This document shows, in pieces, positions 1 to 5,023 of a stretch of DNA of 6,361 nt. A model generated the notes under the pieces. It did no database searches, was not told where the DNA came from, and saw nothing but the letters and a program-made list of their open reading frames with translations. A program made the translations under genes and the position numbers. Source of the DNA: an archaeon (lineage in GTDB: Archaea; Micrarchaeota; Micrarchaeia; Norongarragalinales; SBBD01); assembly GCA_005239845.1 (NCBI GenBank), contig SBBD01000037.1, positions 1 to 6,361 of the forward strand. The letters are read 5' to 3'. Position 1 is the first letter of the stretch. Each line of letters begins with the position of its first letter.

Positions 1-662
1 GCAACATGATCGAGTACGGTTTGGCTATTGGAAGCGACACGGCGCAAGGAAGGCCGAACGACGCGCTCGAGTTTACTGCAGGAAGCGGCGCTGCCGCTTT
101 TGTTGTTGGCACTGCGCGCCTCATCGCGGAAATCGAGGCCACCTACAGCTTTACGACGGACACGCCGGACTTCTGGAGGAGACAACACGCGGAATTCCCG
201 AGGCATGCCGGAAGGTTCACAGCAGAGCCCGCCTACTTCAAGCACACCTTAAGCGCCACCAAAGGCCTCCTGAAGAAAGCGGGCACGGCGCCCGAAGATT
301 ACGCGTTTGTCGTGTTCCACCAGCCCAACGGCAAGTTTCCCTTGCGGGCCGCCAAACAGTTGGGGTTCGAGAAAGAGAAAGTGACCGCCGGCCTCTTGAC
401 TCCCGTCATTGGGAACACGTACAGTGGCGCTTCCTTGATCGGGCTTGCCGCCGTACTGGACATTGCAAAGCCCGGAGACCGCATTCTCGTTACCTCTTAC
501 GGAAGCGGTGCTGGAAGCGACGCGTTCAGCATCAAGGTCACCCAAGAAATCACGAAGCCCGGCAGAAGACAGGCTGTTCCAGTCTTCGAGCAGGTGAAAA
601 ACAAGGAATACGTTTCTTACGCCGTTTACGCAAAACACCGCAGGAAACTCAAGGGAATGTAG
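1..662 (+). CDS. Hydroxymethylglutaryl-CoA synthase, C-terminal part (5' end outside window)
   Basis: This enzyme condenses acetoacetyl-CoA with acetyl-CoA to HMG-CoA, the step before HMG-CoA reductase in the mevalonate route to archaeal isoprenoid lipids. The frame is open to the left edge (first whole codon at base 3), so the methionine at base 6 is internal. About 219 residues are present, against roughly 345-350 in archaeal homologues. Visible hallmarks are the stretch around AIGSDTAQG and [12 protein letters not shown] near the left end, the catalytic-type histidine in [11 protein letters not shown] (codon 318-320), the conserved GNTYSGAS loop, and the C-terminal [12 protein letters not shown] motif. 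The N-terminal part carrying the catalytic Glu and nucleophilic Cys is outside the window. The thiolase and DUF35 protein that complex with archaeal HMG-CoA synthases are encoded downstream on the same strand. The assignment is firm; whether the missing part is intact cannot be judged. Confidence 0.95.
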   Translation, partial: NMIEYGLAIGSDTAQGRPNDALEFTAGSGAAAFVVGTARLIAEIEATYSFTTDTPDFWRRQHAEFPRHAGRFTAEPAYFKHTLSATKGLLKKAGTAPEDYAFVVFHQPNGKFPLRAAKQLGFEKEKVTAGLLTPVIGNTYSGASLIGLAAVLDIAKPGDRILVTSYGSGAGSDAFSIKVTQEITKPGRRQAVPVFEQVKNKEYVSYAVYAKHRRKLKGM

Positions 663-683
663 AACGATTATTGGATTGCAGCC

Positions 684-689
684 GGTGAT
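684..689 (+). promoter_or_regulatory. Shine-Dalgarno site for the 68-aa membrane protein
   Basis: GGTGAT matches the archaeal anti-Shine-Dalgarno partner and stands 5 nt before the ATG at 695. It supports that start, and supports the 68-aa frame over the overlapping longer frame that begins near 676. Confidence 0.7.
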
Positions 690-694
690 AAAAA

Positions 695-901
695 ATGAAG
701 CACACGACGTCGTTGAAACTCGCGCGCTACGGAGCGAAGCTTTTCTTGGGTTTTGCCACCATGCTCGTTTACCTGTTCACCTTCGCCCGCTTCGATTACT
801 TGCCCTGGATTGCCGGCAGTTCGTTGGTCTTCATCGCCTTCCTCGTTTACCCGCACGTGGAACGCTTCTTCGAGGAAGCCTTCGAAATCGTCGAACCCTG
901 A
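695..901 (+). CDS. Small two-helix membrane protein, function unknown
   Basis: This 68-residue protein is not recognised. Two hydrophobic segments are visible, about residues 14-30 and 36-52, separated by a short polar turn (ARFDY). A short basic N-terminus precedes them and an acidic tail (ERFFEEAFEIVEP) follows. This is a hairpin-like membrane protein with no evident catalytic motif. It starts 32 bp after the HMG-CoA synthase stop behind a GGTGAT site and ends 9 bp before the next gene, so it is probably co-transcribed with the mevalonate genes. A link to lipid synthesis is only inferred from position. It could be a membrane anchor, a partner of the next small protein, or an unrelated passenger gene. 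Confidence 0.7.
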   Translation: MKHTTSLKLARYGAKLFLGFATMLVYLFTFARFDYLPWIAGSSLVFIAFLVYPHVERFFEEAFEIVEP

Positions 902-910
902 AAAACGAAT

Positions 911-1255
911 ATGCTGAAACAATCCAACGTGAAAAACATGTTTGATCTAAAAGAATTCGTGAAACCGTCTCATGCAAAGTTTGCTGTACTATTAACCTTG
1001 TTTTTAGTGAGCAGTTACGCCTCTCAAATTTTTGGAGCCAACCCCGAGTCCAAGAACCCTCCCTCAATTGGGTTTCCCTTCATTTACTACGATGTTTCGG
1101 TGCTTGCCCCTCAGACGAGCATGGAAGGGCCGTCCAGTAGCGTGCTAACTTTAGGCTTCGTCTTCCTCGCCTTCGCGTTTTTGCTCAATGTAGCGTTTTG
1201 GTACGTTGTATCCTGTGCCGTCGTTTTGCTTTATAATAAGATGATGAAAAAATGA
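911..1255 (+). CDS. Small membrane protein, function unknown
   Basis: This protein has 114 residues from the ATG at 911. A second in-frame ATG at 938 (residue 10) has GTGA at 929-932, 5 nt upstream, whereas 911 has no evident ribosome-binding site; the true protein may therefore have 105 residues. One hydrophobic segment spans about residues 22-42. A second long one spans about 78-107, either one helix or two tightly packed helices, and ends in a basic YNKMMKK tail. Between them is a polar, proline-rich loop containing GFPFIYYD. No enzyme motif is visible. The gene is visibly richer in A/T than the flanking enzyme genes. Its stop overlaps the thiolase start (ATGA, 1252-1255), so the two are probably translationally coupled. 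Function is unknown. Confidence 0.7.
   Translation: MLKQSNVKNMFDLKEFVKPSHAKFAVLLTLFLVSSYASQIFGANPESKNPPSIGFPFIYYDVSVLAPQTSMEGPSSSVLTLGFVFLAFAFLLNVAFWYVVSCAVVLLYNKMMKK
929..932 (+). promoter_or_regulatory. Possible ribosome-binding site favouring the internal start at 938
   Basis: GTGA lies 5 nt before the in-frame ATG at 938. No comparable site precedes the ATG at 911. The match is only four bases, so the choice stays open. Confidence 0.35.
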
Positions 1256-2415
1256 GAAACGTTTCCATCATCGGTGCCGGCTTGACGCCGTTCGGAGAAC
1301 GCTGGGACACGTCGTTCCGCGAGCTCGTCTACGAAGCCGCCACGGCAGCCATCGCGGACTCGAAAGTGGAAGGCAAGGACATCCAGGCCATTTACGGGGG
1401 CACCATGGCGCCCGGGAGACTGATAGGACAGGAACACATCGGAGCGCTCATCGCCGACCAACTTGGTTTGAACCCCATTCCCAGCGTGAGACTGGAAGCG
1501 GCGTGTGCATCCGGCGGAGTCGCATTACGCCAAGCCTATTTGTCAGTCGCCTCGGGTGCCCATGACATTGTTGCTGTAGGAGGCGTGGAAAAAATGACGG
1601 AAGTCTCCACGGAAGAAGTTTCCACCGCTTTAGGGGGTGCGGGAGACCAGGAATGGGAGCTTTTTCTTGGCGCTACTTTTCCGGCCATTTACGCTTTGAT
1701 GGCAAGAAGGCACATGCACGAGTTCGGCACAACGGAAGAACAGCTCGCGCTCTGCAGCGTAAAAAACCACGCGAACGCCGTGCATAACCCCTTCGCGCAG
1801 TACCGGAACGCCGTTTCCGTAGAGGACGTCATGGACAGCGGCTACATTGCTTCCCCCCTCAAGCTCTTGGACTGTTCCCCGATTACGGACGGCGCCGCCG
1901 CCTTGATTTTGTGCGCTTCCGAGAAAGCCAAGCACTACACGGATACTCCCGTTGAAATCCTTGCAAGCGCGCAGGCTTCCGACACTCTTGCGTTGGCTAA
2001 CCGCCGCACGCTAACGGGACTCGACGCGACAGTGGTTGCTGCAAAAGAAGCCTTTAAACAGGCCAGACTTCAACCCAAAGACATCCATGTTGCGGAAGTG
2101 CACGACTGCTTCTCCATCGCTGAAGTCATGGCCATCGAGGACCTCGGCTTCTACGCGAAAGGAAAAGGTGGGAAAGCCGTGCAGGACGGCGAGACGCAGC
2201 TCAACTCCAAATTGTCTGTTAATACTTCGGGAGGCCTCAAAGCCTGCGGGCATCCGGTGGGCGCTACCGGAATAAAGCAAGCGGCAGAGGTCACGTGGCA
2301 GTTGCAGCAGAAAGCAGGAAAACGGCAAGTCAGCACGTGCGATATCGGCCTCACGCACAACGTCGGAGGTTCAGGAGCGACGGCCGTAGTGCACCTTTTC
2401 AAGAGGGGAGACTAA
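1252..2415 (+). CDS. Acetyl-CoA acetyltransferase (archaeal acetoacetyl-CoA thiolase)
   Basis: This enzyme condenses two acetyl-CoA molecules to acetoacetyl-CoA, the first step of the mevalonate pathway. The 387-residue length is normal for archaeal thiolases of the SCP-x-like type. The nucleophilic Cys85 sits in LEAACASGG. Other thiolase signatures are HDCF at 284-287, NTSGG at 324-328 and GHPVGATG at 333-340 (with His334). The C-terminal region reads THNVGGSGATAVVH, the archaeal form, in place of the cysteine-containing CxG motif of bacterial biosynthetic thiolases. The reaction is unfavourable alone; in archaea it is drawn forward by direct transfer to HMG-CoA synthase in a complex bridged by the DUF35 protein, and both partners are encoded here. 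The start overlaps the preceding stop by 4 bp and lacks a good ribosome-binding site, so translation probably depends on coupling. Confidence 0.95.
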   Translation: MRNVSIIGAGLTPFGERWDTSFRELVYEAATAAIADSKVEGKDIQAIYGGTMAPGRLIGQEHIGALIADQLGLNPIPSVRLEAACASGGVALRQAYLSVASGAHDIVAVGGVEKMTEVSTEEVSTALGGAGDQEWELFLGATFPAIYALMARRHMHEFGTTEEQLALCSVKNHANAVHNPFAQYRNAVSVEDVMDSGYIASPLKLLDCSPITDGAAALILCASEKAKHYTDTPVEILASAQASDTLALANRRTLTGLDATVVAAKEAFKQARLQPKDIHVAEVHDCFSIAEVMAIEDLGFYAKGKGGKAVQDGETQLNSKLSVNTSGGLKACGHPVGATGIKQAAEVTWQLQQKAGKRQVSTCDIGLTHNVGGSGATAVVHLFKRGD

Positions 2416-2461
2416 CGTGGCAACTAACGCGAAACCGGTTTGGATTAGAGGTAGAAACTAG
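2403..2461 (+). promoter_or_regulatory. Possible leader mini-ORF (2417-2461) with its own ribosome-binding site
   Basis: GAGGGGAG at 2403-2410 stands 6 nt before a GTG at 2417, which opens a 14-codon frame (VATNAKPVWIRGRN) ending in TAG at 2459-2461, one base before the DUF35 ATG at 2463. The site is better spaced than the one for DUF35 itself. It could couple DUF35 translation to thiolase translation, or be a remnant of an older DUF35 start. The spacer also holds the perfect 10-bp palindrome AAACCGGTTT (2432-2441) and two copies of ACTAACG (2411-2417, 2423-2429). There is no direct evidence that it is translated. Confidence 0.35.
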
Positions 2462-2462
2462 T

Positions 2463-2861
2463 ATGTCGGGACAACCGTTGATTTGGAGGAGGATGCCGGA
2501 ACGCTATCGCCTCGTGGGCAGCAAGTGCCTTACTTGTCATTCGGAATTCTTTCCCCAAAGAAAGTTTTGCCCCCACTGCCGAAGAAAAGGCAAGATCGTC
2601 AAGCACGACATGCCTACAGAAGGAAAAATCTTCTCGTTCACGGAAGTAAGCTCGGGACCGGAAGGCTTCGAGCACCAGACGCCGTACTTCATGGCCATCG
2701 TCGAGCTCAAGAATGGCGTGCGCCTCATGTCCCAGCTCGTCGACTCGCCGAAAGGAACCGTGAAAATCGGCGCGCCCGTGCAGCTCGTGTTCCGAAGAAT
2801 CGCGGAAGACGAACACGAGGGAGCCATTGCTTATGGCTACAAGTTCAAGGTGGTAGGCTAA
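2463..2861 (+). CDS. DUF35 zinc-ribbon/OB-fold protein, thiolase-HMG-CoA synthase bridging subunit
   Basis: This is a 132-residue protein of the Zn-ribbon OB-fold acyl-CoA-associated family (DUF35). A short N-terminal segment (WRRMPERYRLVGSKC) leads into a rubredoxin-like zinc ribbon with Cys22, Cys25, Cys36 and Cys39 (CLTC and CPHC), followed by an OB-fold over about residues 50-130 ending in AIAYGYKFKVV. In archaea this small protein sits between thiolase and HMG-CoA synthase and supports a shared CoA-binding site that channels acetoacetyl-CoA; the neighbours fit that role exactly. The frame is open upstream into the thiolase gene, but homology begins near the ATG at 2463, with a GAGGT at 2448-2452 placed 10 nt before it. 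The stop overlaps that of the convergent gene. Confidence 0.92.
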   Translation: MSGQPLIWRRMPERYRLVGSKCLTCHSEFFPQRKFCPHCRRKGKIVKHDMPTEGKIFSFTEVSSGPEGFEHQTPYFMAIVELKNGVRLMSQLVDSPKGTVKIGAPVQLVFRRIAEDEHEGAIAYGYKFKVVG

Positions 2862-3529
2862 CTTGGACTTTTGTTTGTTTTTATTTTCGCTTTTCCCAAT
2901 CCTCTGAAATGCTTTTCCGCGATTTCCAGAATCGCGGTCACTCGAGGGTCCGGATGTTTGGGCGCGTGTTGTCCAATTAGTTGGTGGACTCGAAAAAACA
3001 CGTCCCTAAAATGCCGTGCTTGCTCTGGCGTCAGAGGGTGGCTGGCGTTCCAGTCCTGTGTCTTAAAATGCGTTCGCACTTCCGTTGGCTGTCCCTTCCG
3101 ATCTAGGGCGATCATCAACGTATACGACGAGCGATTCGGCAACTCGATCCGGACACCTGTTTCTCCAGGGTTGGTGATGAAGGCAGCATGTTCGAAGAAC
3201 GCATGCCGGTCCATAGCCCTCCTAAGCATTTCGTCTCCCTTGTCGTACAATTGTTTTCGAAGGCGCATTCGGTCTCTTTCCCGAACACTGTGTTCCGATA
3301 CCAGTCGTTCAATTTTATCCATGAGTTCCCCTTGAAGTTGCCGTATCACTTGCAGTTGGCGCGTGCGGCTCGGTACGAAATCAAACCGCGCCCACGGTTC
3401 GTCGAGTTCCCTGACAAACTTGGTCGGCCACCCGTATTCCAGTGACGCCGGGATGCTTTCCGCCAGCTTGCCGGCAAACGTGCGTATTTCTCCCTCCAAG
3501 CGATGTCGCTGTCCTACTGAACTTGCCAT
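2858..3529 (-). CDS. Hypothetical protein co-transcribed with aspS
   Basis: I do not recognise this 223-residue soluble protein. By eye it has a long, charged, probably helical or coiled-coil segment (about residues 53-110, rich in Arg, Glu, Gln and Leu), a beta-like central part (about 113-155, containing FITNPGETGVRIELPNRSS), then two amphipathic helices (about 166-210) and a short Lys-rich tail. No signal peptide, membrane segment or metal-binding cluster is visible. The start at 3529 has GAGGT at 3536-3540, 6 nt upstream, and lies 12 bp after the aspS stop, so the two genes probably share a transcript. Codon use looks different from its neighbours: CGA appears four times in the first 91 codons but not in about the first 150 codons of aspS, and CTG, CGG and GTA are also frequent. 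That may reflect low expression or later acquisition. Confidence 0.8.
   Translation of the reverse strand: MASSVGQRHRLEGEIRTFAGKLAESIPASLEYGWPTKFVRELDEPWARFDFVPSRTRQLQVIRQLQGELMDKIERLVSEHSVRERDRMRLRKQLYDKGDEMLRRAMDRHAFFEHAAFITNPGETGVRIELPNRSSYTLMIALDRKGQPTEVRTHFKTQDWNASHPLTPEQARHFRDVFFRVHQLIGQHAPKHPDPRVTAILEIAEKHFRGLGKAKIKTNKSPS
2869..2894 (+). terminator. T-tract terminator for the mevalonate operon
   Basis: Starting 8 bp after the DUF35 stop, the plus strand is strongly T-rich; 16 of the 19 bases at 2869-2887 are T. This is the usual form of archaeal intrinsic termination, which needs no hairpin. The same bases encode the lysine-rich tail of the convergent minus-strand gene (KAKIKTNK). Confidence 0.5.
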
Positions 3530-3541
3530 GCCTTAACCTCT

Positions 3542-4840
3542 TCAAGGCCTCAGCCTGTTCCGGTCTCTTGGAAAGAGCGAGGCTTCGCGAATGTTGTGCA
3601 GGCCACAGATTTTCATGGTCAGCCTTTCCGCGCCGATGCTCCAGCCCGCGTGCGGCACAGGACCATATTTGAACGCGTCCACATAATCCTCGAACTGTTT
3701 TGCGTCCAACCCGCGAGCCTGCAATTGCTTTACCAACAGTTCAGGATCATGGATCCGCTGGGCGCCGCTCGCAATCTCGAGGCCGCGGTACATCAAGTCG
3801 TACGCCCTGCAGGTTTTCGGGTCTTCCGTGAGGGGCATGCTGTAGAAGGCGCGCACGAGCGTCGGCCATCGGGTGACAAAAAAGAGTTCTTCCTTCAGCA
3901 GCGCTTGCAGCTTCTCCTCCTGTTCCTTCGAAAAATCTTTGCCCCATTCCATCTTCTCGCCGTTCTTGTTCAGTAATTCCACGAGTTCAGAATAGGGATG
4001 CCTTGCGATTTTATTCGGCACATCTACTTTTACTTTCAGCGTCTCCAGTTCCTTCCCGCAATTTTCTTTCACTTCCTTCAAAACATGCAACACCACTTTC
4101 TCCAAGGCCTGCAACGCGTCCTCTTCCCCCGCAAACCCAAGCTCCACGTCCATCTGCGTGACTTCGTTCAAGTGCTGCGTCGTGTTGTGCTTTTCCGCCC
4201 TCCAGATGGGCGAGACCATGAACACGCGATCCATTCCCCCCAAGACCGCCAGTTGCTTGTAGAGCTGCGGGGACTGCGCCAAAAACGCTTTCTTCTCAAA
4301 GTATTTGACTTCAAACAAGTCCGTGCCTCCCTCGGTTGCCGCTTCCACGAGCGAGGGGGGGTTGATTTCCTGCATTTGAAGCCCCAAACAAGCCTCCCGG
4401 AATGCCCTTTGCACCTCACTCCGGATTTTGAAAACGGCCTGTACCTCGATTCTCCTTATATCCACGAAGCGGTGGTCCAATCTTACATCGATTTCCGCGG
4501 GCACTTTTCCCGTGAGCTCGAACGGCACTTGCTTGAGCACTTTTCCCACGACCTCCAGTTTTGTTGGGACGAGTTCCCTCCCCAAATTGGCTATCTTGCT
4601 TGCGCGCACTTTTCCCTCCACCACCACCGCCGTTTCCTTTACCAGCCCCTTTACGTTCTCCAGCAAATCTTCAGGAACTTCGCCGCTCTTGAAAATGACT
4701 TGCATGAGGCCCGTGCGGTCCCTTAGAATGAGGAAGTTGACTTTTCCGAACGTGCGCGTCTCGTGCGTCCAGCCGGCGAGCTTCACGTGCTTGCCGTCCA
4801 TTTCCGCGGTAACTTCAGAATTGTAGTGCGAGCGCATCAT
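3542..4840 (-). CDS. aspS: Aspartyl-tRNA synthetase, archaeal type, probably non-discriminating
   Basis: This class II enzyme charges tRNA(Asp) with aspartate. The 432 residues match the usual archaeal length. An N-terminal anticodon-binding OB-fold (about 18-100) is followed by the catalytic domain: the flipping loop ATEGGTDLF (168-176), QSPQLYKQ (189-196), motif 2 with WRAE and NTTQHLNE (213-226), and motif 3 GAERL (403-407), ending in LFPRDRNRLRP. His26 and Asn85 occupy the positions of Trp26 and Lys85, the determinants of tRNA(Asp) discrimination in the Thermococcus kodakarensis enzyme, which suggests that this one also aspartylates tRNA(Asn). Gln222 replaces the arginine usual in the motif 2 loop (NTTRHLNE). 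The start is set at 4840 because GAGGT lies 8 nt upstream and the residues from there align with the family N-terminus. An in-frame ATG at 4873 would add 11 residues but lies upstream of the likely transcription start. Confidence 0.95.
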   Translation of the reverse strand: MMRSHYNSEVTAEMDGKHVKLAGWTHETRTFGKVNFLILRDRTGLMQVIFKSGEVPEDLLENVKGLVKETAVVVEGKVRASKIANLGRELVPTKLEVVGKVLKQVPFELTGKVPAEIDVRLDHRFVDIRRIEVQAVFKIRSEVQRAFREACLGLQMQEINPPSLVEAATEGGTDLFEVKYFEKKAFLAQSPQLYKQLAVLGGMDRVFMVSPIWRAEKHNTTQHLNEVTQMDVELGFAGEEDALQALEKVVLHVLKEVKENCGKELETLKVKVDVPNKIARHPYSELVELLNKNGEKMEWGKDFSKEQEEKLQALLKEELFFVTRWPTLVRAFYSMPLTEDPKTCRAYDLMYRGLEIASGAQRIHDPELLVKQLQARGLDAKQFEDYVDAFKYGPVPHAGWSIGAERLTMKICGLHNIREASLFPRDRNRLRP

Positions 4841-4848
4841 GCGAAAAA

Positions 4849-4853
4849 ACCTC
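4849..4853 (-). promoter_or_regulatory. Shine-Dalgarno site that decides the aspS start
   Basis: On the minus strand this reads GAGGT, 8 nt before the ATG at 4840. It argues for that start over the in-frame ATGs at 4873 and 4837. Confidence 0.7.
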
Positions 4854-4875
4854 TTTTCAAATTGGAGTCCCAAGC

Positions 4876-4885
4876 TTTAAAATAA
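4876..4885. promoter_or_regulatory. TATA-like element between aspS and the 38-codon gene, possibly bidirectional
   Basis: TTTAAAATAA, flanked by GC on both sides, is A/T-only and nearly symmetrical, so it can be read in either direction. About 25 bp to the left would put the aspS transcription start near 4855, just ahead of its ribosome-binding site at 4849-4853. About 25 bp to the right would put a start near 4905, two bases before the ATG at 4907, giving a leaderless transcript. Spacing fits both directions; transcription start sites are inferred. Confidence 0.5.
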
Positions 4886-4906
4886 GCGTAAGATTGATTA
4901 TTTTCT

Positions 4907-5023
4907 ATGAATGAAGACGAAGACATGCGGGAAACCCGCCGCATTCTGCAGGAGGTCAAGTCCGGCAAGCAAAAGCTCCTCTCTAAAAAAGAATTTGAAA
5001 AGCTCACGGGAACAAAACTATAG
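4907..5023 (+). CDS. 38-residue charged protein, function unknown
   Basis: A short frame runs from the ATG at 4907 to the TAG at 5021-5023. The peptide is acidic at the start (MNEDEDMRE) and lysine-rich later (SGKQKLLSKKEFEKLTGTKL), with a likely amphipathic helix through RETRRILQEVKSG. Support for a real gene is the TATA-like element at leaderless-promoter distance, the otherwise empty interval between aspS and the membrane-protein gene, and a stop codon abutting the convergent stop. No ribosome-binding site is visible, as expected for a leaderless message. The pattern of a helix followed by a GK turn and LxSKKEFEKL loosely recalls the tails of small antitoxin-like proteins, but no toxin gene is adjacent, so no function is assigned. 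Confidence 0.5.
   Translation: MNEDEDMRETRRILQEVKSGKQKLLSKKEFEKLTGTKL
4985..5017 (-). terminator. Possible T-tract terminator for the DUF457 gene
   Basis: On the minus strand, downstream of the stop at 5018, come TTTTGTT (5017-5011) and then a run of six T (4990-4985). These lie inside the 38-codon gene, where they encode its lysines. The tracts are short and interrupted, so this is tentative. Confidence 0.3.

Noticed and set aside
1229..1238. TATA-like CTTTATAATA before thiolase
   Set aside because: It is centred only about 18 bp before the thiolase ATG, so transcription would start inside the coding sequence with no suitable downstream start; it is more likely codons of the membrane-protein gene.
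1241..1255. C-box-like ATGATGA, considered as part of a C/D box guide RNA
   Set aside because: No D box (CTGA) lies at the right distance, and the bases are explained by the end of one gene and the start of the next.
2295..2462. Upstream extension of the DUF35 frame to 188 residues
   Set aside because: The extra 56 residues lie over the thiolase gene in another frame and resemble no part of the family; homology begins near the ATG at 2463.
3998..4726. 242-codon plus-strand frame opposite aspS
   Set aside because: It is antisense to a well-conserved synthetase and is rich in His, Leu, Phe and Arg as expected for a shadow frame; no promoter or ribosome-binding site is evident.
4841..4873. Longer aspS start giving 443 residues
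   Set aside because: It would lie upstream of the transcription start predicted from the TATA element, its extra codons cover the ribosome-binding site, and the family N-terminus aligns from 4840.
4907..5023. Toxin-antitoxin system including the 38-codon gene
   Set aside because: No toxin-like gene is adjacent on the same strand, and the resemblance to antitoxin tails is too short to carry the claim.
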